From Fermentibacter sp964564435 (GTDB lineage Bacteria > Fermentibacterota > Fermentibacteria > Fermentibacterales > Fermentibacteraceae), in assembly GCA_964564435.1 (NCBI GenBank), contig CAZMAT010000004.1, positions 1 to 64,000 on the forward strand: a DNA stretch of 64,000 bases, given 5' to 3'. Positions 52,117-59,811 of this stretch are shown here, one piece after another; within the stretch, counting starts at the first letter, position 1; the number at the start of each line of letters is the position of its first letter. Below the pieces are notes generated by a model. The model was not told where the DNA came from, ran no database searches, and saw only the letters and a list, made by a program, of their open reading frames with translations. Made by a program: the position numbers and the translations under genes.

Positions 52117-52378
52117 GACGTGTTTCATCGGGATAATGGCGGGCATCTGTCAGGCCAGCTTGTTCCTGCGGACGTCTGAGGAGGTGCGCTCCGGGCCCTC
52201 TCGCGGTTCGCCAAGCCTCTTTGACCGGATCGGTGGCGAACCACTGCCGGGCCAGCTTGTTCCTGCGGACGTCTGAGGAGGTGCGCTCCGGCCTTCTCGC
52301 TGCCCGCCAGACGTGTTTCATCGGGATAATGGCGGGCATCTGTCAGGCCAGCTTGTTCCTGCGGACGCAGGAACAAGC
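52117..52378. repeat. ~97-bp structured repeat array, three units
   Basis: A 22-bp core (from GGCCAGCTTGTTCC) starts at 52153, 52250 and 52346, a period of 97 and 96 bp. A 58-bp block at 52117-52174 recurs perfectly at 52310-52367, and a 42-bp block at 52153-52194 recurs at 52250-52291. Each unit carries a 20-nt loop between two 9-nt arms. The arms are perfect in units 2 (52205-52213 with 52234-52242) and 3 (52301-52309 with 52330-52338), but of different sequence. The gap 51983-52116 shows only a weak further unit; no gene is seen. Confidence 0.85.
52351..52378. other. perfect 12-bp hairpin abutting the tRNA-Val 3' end
   Basis: GCTTGTTCCTGC at 52351-52362 and its exact complement at 52367-52378 enclose GGAC. 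It stops 1 nt from the encoded CCA of tRNA-Val. No T-tract follows on the minus strand, so it may guide tRNA 3' processing, stop transcription inefficiently, or be a recombination end. Confidence 0.7.
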
Positions 52379-52379
52379 G

Positions 52380-52456
52380 TGGTGGGCGAAGAGGGATTCG
52401 AACCCCCGACTTCCTGCGTGTAAGGCAGGCGCTCTAACCAGCTGAGCTATTCGCCC
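52380..52456 (-). tRNA. tRNA-Val(TAC)
   Basis: The minus strand folds into a full cloverleaf: acceptor GGGCGAA with TTCGCCC, D arm GCTC-GAGC, anticodon stem CCTGC-GCAGG around loop CTTACAC (anticodon TAC), T arm with GGTTCGAATCC, discriminator A and an encoded CCA at 52382-52380. It reads GUA and other Val codons. Confidence 0.95.
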
Positions 52457-52469
52457 ACCGCGGCCCGAA

Positions 52470-52499
52470 GGTATAATCGTCACCTGTGGTGTGTGGCAA
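52470..52499 (-). promoter_or_regulatory. putative promoter of tRNA-Val, overlapping a divergent -10
   Basis: On the minus strand TTGCCA (52499-52494), an 18-nt spacer and TATACC (52475-52470) end about 13 nt before the tRNA. The same stretch holds TATAAT on the plus strand (52472-52477), the likely -10 of the ACT-domain gene, so polymerases may compete here. Confidence 0.55.
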
Positions 52500-52521
52500 C
52501 AGCAAGCCCCGGAGGCCAGCG

Positions 52522-54330
52522 ATGTCCGGTCAGGGTTCTATGTGCGAGATGGATCAGCTTCTGGGCGGAGCCTGCCCGGGGAACGTCATCTCGTCCGAGA
52601 GACGGGCCCGGCTGTATGCCCGGCTCCTGGAGGAGAGCAGGAGAGCGGGGAACATGCCCCGCGTCGTCGTCGAAACCGACGAGGACGACCTTTCGATACT
52701 CGCCGTCACCGCCACTGACTGGCCTGGCCTCGCCGCGATATGTCTGAGCGCGATGCAGTTCCACGGATGGAACCTCGATTTCGCAGAAGCCTTTGCTGTA
52801 GCCGACGGCGACATGCGCAGGGGCTTCCTGATCACCGGGATACGTGACACCGACCCCGAACGGCGGCGCGAGTTCGGGGCGGACTCCCTCAAGATGCAGA
52901 GCCTCCTCGAGAATCTGGCCGAAGGCCGATCGGACACGATGTCGCTCATGGCCAGAGCCTCCGAGAGGCTCGAGATCTTCGAGCGGATCAAGACCCAGCT
53001 CAAGGCGCACTACAAGGACAGGCCCGTGCCGGAGGTGCTGATGGGGCCCGCCGGGGAGCTGATCCTCTTCGTCTCCTCGCGCTCCGACGAGTATCTGAGG
53101 GAGCGCCGGCCGGAGGACCTCGCCCACATGGTCGTCACGAACCACGACCTGATCGAGGGGGTGAGGGCCAGGCGCGGAAGGGCCCTGTTCAAGATCCGCA
53201 ACATACGAACGACCAGGGAGCATCTCACCGGAATAAACATCGCCGGATACGAGAGGGACATCTCCTTCCAGGACAGCCTCACCGCGCTGAGCTTCGCCTG
53301 GCCGGGAGCGACGATAAGGCATCAGAGGCGGTACACGACCGGAGACGGGATCATCTCCATCCGGGTCGAGATGTCCGGCCCGTCGGGCCTGGCAGCCAGC
53401 CGCGAGGAGATCCGGAGGATGACGGACACGCTCCGGCGCCTCCTCGTGAAGAACGAGCTCGAGAGGCTCAAGAAGATCAGGCGCTATGGCGGGCGGGAAC
53501 ACTACGCGAGGGCTCTCATCCCGCTGCTGCTGAAGGAATGCGACACGACCGGGATGAGCCAGGCCTACATCGCGCTCGATTCCTCCTCCACCTTCTTCGC
53601 CGAACTGAAGATCCTCCTCGTCACCGCCGCGGATGGGATGGAGGATCACGACAGGAAGGTGCTCGCCCTGGTGGGCGCCATCGACAGGCTTGCCGGGATG
53701 GCCGTGGTGTCGTTCAAGTCTCCGTCGAACTACGGGCAGAGGTGGGTCGATCTTCTCGACGTAACCGTCCAGAAGGATGCCTATCACGATCTCGAGGAGG
53801 CCTACGAGGCTATCAAGCGCTGCATGGAGGAGACGATAGGGCAGTTCCGCGACTTCGACATGGGCATGCGGCTGAACGATGTGAAGCAGCTCCGCGAGAT
53901 ACGCGACATCCTCCCCGACATCCCCGACAGCGCCGTGACCGACTTCTACTACTGTCTGGAGGACTTCCTCAGGGCGAGTTCACCAGTGGAGGAGCTGGGC
54001 CTCCACATCAGACTCGCATTCGAGACGCTCAGCGATGCGCTGAGAACCGGCGGTGACTGCGTACCGCCCACATCGGCCGTCGTGGTCACTGAAGGCAAGA
54101 AGGTCGCCACCCTCTTCTGCTGCATCCTGCCCGAGCACGCCCACACCTTCCAGGATCTGCTCGACGCTGTCAAGGAATACAAAGTGACGGCCAGCCTCAT
54201 CGACTGGTCGGGGCTGCACTCGGTTCTCCTGAGGGTCAACGACAGGAGCGGGGCACTCTCCGATGCCGACTCGGCAAGGGTGCTCGGCATCCTGACCGGA
54301 GTCTGCAGTCGGATTCCCTCGAACGACTGA
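52522..54330 (+). CDS. large ACT-domain protein of unknown function
   Basis: ATG 52522 has GGAGG six bases upstream; an earlier in-frame GTG at 52486 lacks one. The 602-residue protein has an ACT-like segment near residues 60-120 (LSILAVTATDWPGLAAICLS, AFAVADGDMRRGFLITGI). The phrase DWPGLAAI matches the DxPGL turn by which ACT domains bind amino acids. The rest is mixed helix and strand with no enzyme motif that I recognise (AYIALDSSSTFFAELKILLV, DFDMGMRLNDVKQLREIRDI). ACT repeats of GlnD and of the large NAD-dependent glutamate dehydrogenases look similar at the N-terminus only. It stands alone between two tRNA genes. Confidence 0.65.
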   Translation: MSGQGSMCEMDQLLGGACPGNVISSERRARLYARLLEESRRAGNMPRVVVETDEDDLSILAVTATDWPGLAAICLSAMQFHGWNLDFAEAFAVADGDMRRGFLITGIRDTDPERRREFGADSLKMQSLLENLAEGRSDTMSLMARASERLEIFERIKTQLKAHYKDRPVPEVLMGPAGELILFVSSRSDEYLRERRPEDLAHMVVTNHDLIEGVRARRGRALFKIRNIRTTREHLTGINIAGYERDISFQDSLTALSFAWPGATIRHQRRYTTGDGIISIRVEMSGPSGLAASREEIRRMTDTLRRLLVKNELERLKKIRRYGGREHYARALIPLLLKECDTTGMSQAYIALDSSSTFFAELKILLVTAADGMEDHDRKVLALVGAIDRLAGMAVVSFKSPSNYGQRWVDLLDVTVQKDAYHDLEEAYEAIKRCMEETIGQFRDFDMGMRLNDVKQLREIRDILPDIPDSAVTDFYYCLEDFLRASSPVEELGLHIRLAFETLSDALRTGGDCVPPTSAVVVTEGKKVATLFCCILPEHAHTFQDLLDAVKEYKVTASLIDWSGLHSVLLRVNDRSGALSDADSARVLGILTGVCSRIPSND

Positions 54331-54354
54331 TCCTCGGCCGGCAGCGCGTTCTTC

Positions 54355-54384
54355 TTGACAGCGGGCGGAGCGTTTAGCTAGTTT
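54355..54384 (+). promoter_or_regulatory. putative promoter of tRNA-Met
   Basis: A perfect TTGACA (54355-54360), an 18-nt spacer and TAGTTT (54379-54384) lie 10 nt before the tRNA. Confidence 0.6.
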
Positions 54385-54394
54385 CACGCCCCGT

Positions 54395-54470
54395 GGCGGC
54401 GTAGCTCAGTTGGTAGAGCAGAGGAATCATAATCCTCGGGTCAGGGGTTCAAGTCCCTTCGCCGCTACCA
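54395..54470 (+). tRNA. tRNA with CAT anticodon, probably elongator tRNA-Met
   Basis: The cloverleaf is complete: acceptor GGCGGCG with CGCCGCT, D arm AGCTCAGTTGGTAGAGC, anticodon stem GAGGA-TCCTC with CAT at 54428-54430, T loop TTCAAGT, discriminator A and encoded CCA. It lacks the initiator features (C1-A72 mismatch, three G-C pairs in the anticodon stem). The acceptor resembles Bacillus elongator tRNA-Met. A tRNA-Ile2, whose C34 becomes lysidine by TilS, cannot be excluded; tilS lies 136 nt downstream. Confidence 0.9.
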
Positions 54471-54477
54471 GGTCTTG

Positions 54478-54502
54478 AAGGGGGGCTTAGTGCCCCCTTT
54501 CG
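54478..54502 (+). terminator. terminator after tRNA-Met
   Basis: Stem AAGGGGGGC with GCCCCCTTT around TTAGT, 7 nt past the CCA; a short T run is part of the closing pairs. Confidence 0.6.
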
Positions 54503-54594
54503 CATCTCTGCCCTCGATCGATGCATCCGGTTGTCGAACATGCCATCATGCGCACATCCGTCGGGGTCCGGCCATGTGGCTGGCGCGGGAGGCA

Positions 54595-54600
54595 TATAAT
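54595..54600 (+). promoter_or_regulatory. -10 box of a probably leaderless tilS transcript
   Basis: A perfect TATAAT ends 6 nt before ATG 54607, leaving room for a start site only at the codon itself. No Shine-Dalgarno sequence. -35 not evident. Confidence 0.5.
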
Positions 54601-54606
54601 AGGCGG

Positions 54607-55563
54607 ATGAAACGGGCTCTGGAGCTGCGCTTCATCGATACCGTCAAGCGGGAGGGGCTGCTCCCCCGCGGGCACTCCGTGATCGCCGCGGTCTCCGGAG
54701 GCGCCGATTCGATCTGCCTCCTCGACATGCTGCTCCGGTTCCGCCGACACATGGCCTGGAAGCTCTCGGTGCTCCACGTCGACCATTCCTACAGGAAAGC
54801 CAGCGTTTCGGACGCATCCTTCGTCGAGGATATGGCGAAGGCAGCGGGGCTGCCCTTCATCCTGCGGAAGCTCCCGGTCAGGGGCAGGAGCTCCTCTCCG
54901 GAGGCGGACTTCAGCACGGCGCGACAGATCATCTACGAGGAGGCCGCCGGCGACGGGCTGGTCGCAGTAGGCCACACCGCGTCCGACCGCGCCGAAACCC
55001 TCCTGATGAGGCTCGTCGAAGGTGCAGGGCTCAGGGGCCTCGGCGGGATGGACTACTTCGGCGTCGGTCCCGTCAGACGACCTCTTCTCGACATGACTGC
55101 GCGCGAGACGAGAGCTTATCTGCGCGAAAGGGGCGAGGTCTGGATCGAGGACGAGACCAATTCGGACCCGGGATTCCTCCGGAACAGGATCAGGCGTGAT
55201 ATTCTCGAGCCTCTCGAGGACGCCCTGCCCGGAGTGTCGAGGAGGATCGCATCCTCTTCGGCCAGCCTCGGTTCCTGGCGCCGGGTCGCCGAAGGCCTGA
55301 CGACGGCGGCCGTCGGCAGGCTGGGCGGAGAGGGGAACGTGCTCGACAGGCGCGTATTCGTGAGATATGAGAAGGCGCTGAGGCAGTCTGTCCTCTGGGA
55401 GCTGTGCGGCAGGCCGAGGTCGGGTTCGGCCGAGATCGACAAGACCGATGCCTGGCTGCTCGCAGGCGGCTGTGGAGAGAGGCTCCTCCCCGGGGGCGCC
55501 GTATTGACCGCCGGGCCTGAAACACTGCTCTTCTCGCGGAAGGGAGGCGGGCGATGGAGATGA
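54607..55563 (+). CDS. tilS: tRNA(Ile)-lysidine synthase
   Basis: ATG 54607 gives 318 residues. The PP-loop SGGADSICLLDMLLR, the second motif VLHVDHSYRK, VAVGHTASDRAETLLMRL (GHxxxDxxET) and WIEDETNSDPGFLRNRIR are the TilS signatures. It converts C34 of the CAT-anticodon tRNA-Ile to lysidine. The protein is shorter than E. coli TilS (432) and seems to keep only the catalytic part plus a short C-terminal domain, like the shorter forms in other bacteria. It overlaps hpt by 10 nt, the usual tilS-hpt-ftsH order. Confidence 0.92.
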   Translation: MKRALELRFIDTVKREGLLPRGHSVIAAVSGGADSICLLDMLLRFRRHMAWKLSVLHVDHSYRKASVSDASFVEDMAKAAGLPFILRKLPVRGRSSSPEADFSTARQIIYEEAAGDGLVAVGHTASDRAETLLMRLVEGAGLRGLGGMDYFGVGPVRRPLLDMTARETRAYLRERGEVWIEDETNSDPGFLRNRIRRDILEPLEDALPGVSRRIASSSASLGSWRRVAEGLTTAAVGRLGGEGNVLDRRVFVRYEKALRQSVLWELCGRPRSGSAEIDKTDAWLLAGGCGERLLPGGAVLTAGPETLLFSRKGGGRWR

Positions 55564-56090
55564 ACGCGGAATGCCACGAGATACTGATCCACCGGGAGGA
55601 GATAGCCCGCCGGACCGGGATGATCGCTCGCGAGATCACCGAGCTTTACCGCGGAGAGACTCCGGTCCTCATGCCTCTCCTGAAGGGTGCCTTCGTCTTC
55701 GCCGCCGATCTGGCGAGGCGGATCGAACTCGACGTGGAAGTGGAGTTCCTGGGGGCTTCCAGCTACGGAGGAGCGACCGAGACCTCGGGCGAGATAAGGC
55801 TGACCCTGGATACCTCCACCCCCCTCTCGGGCCGCCATGTGCTTATCGTGGAGGATATTGTGGACACGGGCCTCACCCTGGCGTATATTCAGAAGCTCGT
55901 CCGCTCTCGCGGCGTCGCGTCCCTTCGCACGGCCGTCCTGCTGGACAAGCGCTGCCGGAGGAGGGTGGAGGTCGACCTGGACTGGGTCGGCTTCGTCATC
56001 CCGGACAGATTCGTCTTCGGATACGGGCTGGACGGCCCGGGCGGCCTGTACAGGAACCTGCCGGACATCACGGCCCTTCCAGCGGAGTGA
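55554..56090 (+). CDS. hpt: hypoxanthine phosphoribosyltransferase
   Basis: The product has 178 residues. The opening (ILIHREEIARRTGMIAREIT), the PLLKGAFVFAADLAR loop, SYGGATETSGEIRL and the PRPP-binding motif VLIVEDIVDTGLTLAYIQKL identify it. It makes IMP/GMP from hypoxanthine/guanine. VGFVIPDRFVFGYGLD is the usual C-terminal recognition segment. With the PNP-containing fusion at 48444 it forms a purine salvage route. Four bases separate it from ftsH. Confidence 0.93.
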   Translation: MEMNAECHEILIHREEIARRTGMIAREITELYRGETPVLMPLLKGAFVFAADLARRIELDVEVEFLGASSYGGATETSGEIRLTLDTSTPLSGRHVLIVEDIVDTGLTLAYIQKLVRSRGVASLRTAVLLDKRCRRRVEVDLDWVGFVIPDRFVFGYGLDGPGGLYRNLPDITALPAE

Positions 56091-56094
56091 ATAG

Positions 56095-58077
56095 ATGACC
56101 GACAACAAGCAGCCCGAGAAGCCAGGCCTTCCGCCGGTCCAGTTCGGCTGTTCCTTCCGCACCCTGACTCTCTGGATCCTGATCGTCCTCCTGGTCTACA
56201 CGGTCTTCTCGATCTTCTCGGGCGCCTCCGGCGCCATAGATCTGCCCTACACGAGCTTCCTCGACCTCGTATCCACCGGGCACGTAGAGAAGGTGGTCAT
56301 CGAGACAGGGGGATCGTTGTCGGGCGACTTCTACGAGCCCGTCACGGTCGAGGGCGTGGAGTACGAGAGATTCACGAGCTTCGTCCCGCTCGAGGACCGC
56401 GCCGTGATCGACTCTCTTCAGGCACACGGAGTCCGCATCGAGGCCAGGCCTCCGAGCATGGACTTCCTCCAGATAATGCTCAGCATCGCCCCCATCCTTC
56501 TCCTCATCGGGTTCTGGGTGTACTTCATGCGCAACGCGGGAGGCGGCGGTAAGGCCTTCTCCTTCGGCCGCAGCCGGGCCCGCCTCTTCAGCGCCGACAG
56601 GCCCAAGACCACCTTCACCGACGTCGCCGGGGTGGACGAGGCCAAGGAGGAGCTGAAGGAAGTCATAGAATTCCTCAAGTCCCCCAAGAAGTTCCAGCGC
56701 CTGGGCGGCAAGGTGCCCAGGGGCGTTCTGCTGGTTGGCCCTCCGGGCACCGGCAAGACGCTGCTCGCCAAGGCCGTGGCCGGCGAGGCCGACGTCCCGT
56801 TCTTCTCCATGAGCGGTTCCGATTTCGTCGAGATGTTCGTGGGAGTGGGCGCCAGCCGCGTGAGGGACCTGTTCGCGCAGGGCAAGGCCAAGGCCCCCTG
56901 CATCATCTTCATCGACGAGATCGACGCGGTGGGCAGGCACAGGGGCGCCGGGCTCGGCGGGGGGCACGACGAGCGCGAGCAGACCCTGAACGCCCTCCTC
57001 GTGGAGATGGACGGCTTCGAGTCCAACGAGGGCGTCATAGTCATGGCTGCCACCAACAGGCCGGACGTGCTCGATCCCGCCCTGCTCCGGCCCGGCAGGT
57101 TCGACAGGAACGTGATGGTCTCGATGCCCGACGTGAAGGGGCGGGAGGCCATTCTAAAGGTGCACACCCGCAAGATGCCCCTCGAACAGGGCGTCACCCT
57201 GGAGAAGATCGCGAGGGCCACACCGGGTTTCAGCGGCGCAGACCTCGAGAGCCTGGCGAACGAGGCCGCGCTCAGGGCGGCTCGCAGGAACGCCAAGAAG
57301 ATCGAGCAGGAGGACTTCGAGTACGCGATCGACAGGATCGTGATGGGCATAGAGCGCCGCAGCATGGTGATAAGCCCCGAGGAGAAGAAGCTGACGGCCA
57401 TCCACGAGACGGGCCATGCGCTGGTCAGCCGCTTCACCCCCAACATGGACCCCGTGCACAAGGTTACGATCGTGCCCCGCGGGCGCGCCCTCGGCGTGAC
57501 GAGCTTCCTGCCTCTCGACGACAGGCACAACTACTCGCTCGAATACTGCAGGGGCGTCCTGGCGAGGCTCCTGGGAGGCCGGGCCGCGGAGACCATCTTC
57601 CTCGACACACTGAGTACCGGGGCCGGGAACGACCTCGAGAAGGCCACCGCACTCGCCAGGCGGATGATCTGCGAGTGGGGCATGAGCGAGGTGCTCGGCC
57701 CGGTGACGCTGGGCGAGACGGGCGAGCCGATCTTCCTCGGCAGGGACATGGGCAGGATGCGCAACTACAGCGAGCACACCGCCCAGGTGATAGACGAGGA
57801 GATCAAGCGCCTGGTGGACGAGGCCTATGTCGCCGCGGAACGCATCCTGGGCGCGCACAGGGAGCTAGCGCTGAAGATGACCGACGTGCTCCTCGAGCAG
57901 GAGACCATGTCCAGCGAGGAGATCGACGCTCTCGTCGACGGCGGGGAGCCCGGCGGGGCGGTGCAGCAGGAGCCGGAACCCGAACCGGTGCCGGAGCATG
58001 AACCGGGCGAGGAGCCGCAGGCTCCTTCGCAGGAGGACGATCCGGATGGATCTGGGGAAGATCGAGCAGGGAGTTAG
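56095..58077 (+). CDS. ftsH: ATP-dependent zinc metalloprotease FtsH
   Basis: The product has 660 residues. Two membrane helices (LTLWILIVLLVYTVFSIFSG near 22-41, IMLSIAPILLLIGFWVYFM near 124-142) flank the periplasmic part. The AAA+ domain has GPPGTGKTLLAKAVAGEA (near 216), CIIFIDEIDAVG and AATNRPDVLDPALLRPGRFD. The protease has HETGH at 437-441, where most homologues read HEAGH; Thr at the third place should be tolerated. The acidic, Pro/Glu-rich C-terminal tail overlaps folE by 32 nt. Confidence 0.96.
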   Translation: MTDNKQPEKPGLPPVQFGCSFRTLTLWILIVLLVYTVFSIFSGASGAIDLPYTSFLDLVSTGHVEKVVIETGGSLSGDFYEPVTVEGVEYERFTSFVPLEDRAVIDSLQAHGVRIEARPPSMDFLQIMLSIAPILLLIGFWVYFMRNAGGGGKAFSFGRSRARLFSADRPKTTFTDVAGVDEAKEELKEVIEFLKSPKKFQRLGGKVPRGVLLVGPPGTGKTLLAKAVAGEADVPFFSMSGSDFVEMFVGVGASRVRDLFAQGKAKAPCIIFIDEIDAVGRHRGAGLGGGHDEREQTLNALLVEMDGFESNEGVIVMAATNRPDVLDPALLRPGRFDRNVMVSMPDVKGREAILKVHTRKMPLEQGVTLEKIARATPGFSGADLESLANEAALRAARRNAKKIEQEDFEYAIDRIVMGIERRSMVISPEEKKLTAIHETGHALVSRFTPNMDPVHKVTIVPRGRALGVTSFLPLDDRHNYSLEYCRGVLARLLGGRAAETIFLDTLSTGAGNDLEKATALARRMICEWGMSEVLGPVTLGETGEPIFLGRDMGRMRNYSEHTAQVIDEEIKRLVDEAYVAAERILGAHRELALKMTDVLLEQETMSSEEIDALVDGGEPGGAVQQEPEPEPVPEHEPGEEPQAPSQEDDPDGSGEDRAGS

Positions 58078-58615
58078 ACTCATCCTCGAGGGGATAGGCG
58101 AGGACCTCCAGCGCGAGGGCCTGGTGGACACCCCCTGCAGGACCGCGAAATCGTTCGCCGAGCTCTGCAGGGGCATGGATCCCGCCAGCGCCAGGTCGAT
58201 CAGGACCTTCCACGCCGAGGGCCACAACGAGCTGGTCATAGTGAAGGACATCAGCTTCTCGTCCATGTGCGAGCACCACCTGCTGCCCTACGTGGGCAGA
58301 TGCGACGTGATCTACCTGCCCGCCGACGACAGGATCGCGGGCCTGAGCGCGATCGTGGAGACCGTCGAGACGATGGCCGCCAGGCTCACCACCCAGGAGA
58401 GGCTCACCACCGAGATCGCGGACAGGCTGATGCAGGAGATCCAGGCCAGGGGCGTGATGGTCGTGATGGAGGCCGAGCACATGTGCCTCGCGATCAGGGG
58501 CGTGCGCAAGCGCGACTCGCGGATCGTCACGTCCGCCATGAGGGGCTATCTCCGCAGGCTGACCACCCGCAGCGAAGCCCTCGCGCTCATCGGCCGATCG
58601 ACGAGCGTGAGATGA
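58046..58615 (+). CDS. folE: GTP cyclohydrolase I
   Basis: ATG 58046 follows AGGAGG (58031-58036). The 189-residue protein has the zinc and substrate motifs VDTPCRTAKSF, ISFSSMCEHHLLPYVGRCDV, IAGLSAIVETVETMAARLTT and MEAEHMCLAIRGVRK. It makes dihydroneopterin triphosphate, the first step of folate synthesis. The start lies inside the end of ftsH and the stop overlaps folP (ATGA), so expression is coupled to both. Confidence 0.94.
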   Translation: MDLGKIEQGVRLILEGIGEDLQREGLVDTPCRTAKSFAELCRGMDPASARSIRTFHAEGHNELVIVKDISFSSMCEHHLLPYVGRCDVIYLPADDRIAGLSAIVETVETMAARLTTQERLTTEIADRLMQEIQARGVMVVMEAEHMCLAIRGVRKRDSRIVTSAMRGYLRRLTTRSEALALIGRSTSVR

Positions 58616-59811
58616 TCAGGCGCCTCCGCCTCGCCTCCCCCTCGGACTGGAGGTTCGAGCTGGAGCAGGTCGAGGCGGACCCCGGCTGCTGGGACAGGGT
58701 CGCCGCCCGGGCTGCCGTCGAGGTCTTGAAGGCGGGCCCGCTCCGGACTCCCGCCGCCAACATCCTCAAGCAGTGCATGCTCGCCGCCGGAGCCGACGCC
58801 ATCGTAGCCCGCGGCTGCATCGACGCCTCCGTCGCCAGCAGCATGGCCCTGGTCCTGGGCACACCCAGACAGCTCAGGCTGGCCGCGGCCTCCCTGGAGG
58901 GCCAGCCCTTCGGCCTCCCGGAACTGGGCCGCTCCATCCTCGGACTCCTTCTTCCATGTCACCACAGGGACTGTCTGGCCCTTCGCTCGGGTACTCTCTC
59001 GTTCACCGACCGTCCTGCCGTCATGGGCATTCTCAACATCACCCCGGACTCGTTCTCCGACGGCGGGCTCTACCTCGACCCGCAGGCGGCCTCGGACAGA
59101 GCGGTGGAGATGCGGGCGCAGGGTGCCTCGATCGTCGACGTGGGTGCCGAATCCACCCGCCCCGGGTCCCTTCGCGTGCCGTCGGCGATCCAGAGGGAGA
59201 GGATCATCCCCGTCGTCAGGGAGATCAGGCGGCGCGACCCAGGCCTCCCCCTCTCGGTGGACACCTCCGACCCCGACACCGCCAGGGCCGCGGTCGACGA
59301 GGGAGTGGACATGATCAACGATGTCACAGCCCTCTCGGAGCCGGGCATGGCCGAGCTCGCCACCTCGACCGGGACCCCCGTGGTCCTGATGCACATGAAG
59401 GGCCGCCCGCGCGACATGCAGGCCTCCCCATCCTACGACGACGTGATCGGGGAGATTGTCTCCTTCCTCGAGGAGCGCATCGCCTATGCGTGCGCCGCCG
59501 GGGTCCCGCGCTCGCACATCCTGGTCGACCCGGGCATCGGGTTCGGCAAGAGGCTCCAGGACAACCTAGCGATCGTGAGGAGGCTCGGGGAGTTCAGATG
59601 CCTCGGCGTCCCCGTGGTGCTCGGGCATTCGCGCAAGAGCTTCCTCGGAACCGTCACCGGAGAGGGCGGGGCCTCGGACAGGGATCCGGCGACCGCCGCG
59701 CTGTCCGCCCTGGCCGCCCGTGACGCCGACATGCTCAGGGTGCATGATGTCGCCGCCACGGTGCAGGCAGTGAAAGTGGCCATGGCAGTCCACGGAGGTC
59801 CGCCGGAGTGA
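58612..59811 (+). CDS. folP: dihydropteroate synthase with an N-terminal extension
   Basis: The product has 399 residues, against about 280 for the usual enzyme. The catalytic part starts near residue 133 with VMGILNITPDSFSDGG and continues DVGAESTRPGS, SVDTSDPDTARAAVDEG, DMINDVTAL, VLMHMKGRPRDMQ, ILVDPGIGFGK and LGHSRKSFLG. It joins pABA to the pterin. The first 130 residues (LASPSDWRFELEQVEADPGC ... GADAIVARGCIDASVAS) are like the extension seen in some folP of deep-branching bacteria; its role is unknown to me. Confidence 0.93.
   Translation: MIRRLRLASPSDWRFELEQVEADPGCWDRVAARAAVEVLKAGPLRTPAANILKQCMLAAGADAIVARGCIDASVASSMALVLGTPRQLRLAAASLEGQPFGLPELGRSILGLLLPCHHRDCLALRSGTLSFTDRPAVMGILNITPDSFSDGGLYLDPQAASDRAVEMRAQGASIVDVGAESTRPGSLRVPSAIQRERIIPVVREIRRRDPGLPLSVDTSDPDTARAAVDEGVDMINDVTALSEPGMAELATSTGTPVVLMHMKGRPRDMQASPSYDDVIGEIVSFLEERIAYACAAGVPRSHILVDPGIGFGKRLQDNLAIVRRLGEFRCLGVPVVLGHSRKSFLGTVTGEGGASDRDPATAALSALAARDADMLRVHDVAATVQAVKVAMAVHGGPPE

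Noticed and set aside
51928..52376. short minus-strand frames starting MPAIIPMKHV
   Set aside because: They arise from the repeat units and share the repeat's sequence, with no ribosome-binding site or conserved product.
52117..52378. CRISPR array
   Set aside because: Only three units with ~97-bp period; the conserved blocks differ in extent between units, the pairing arms vary, and there are no spacer-like segments or cas genes.
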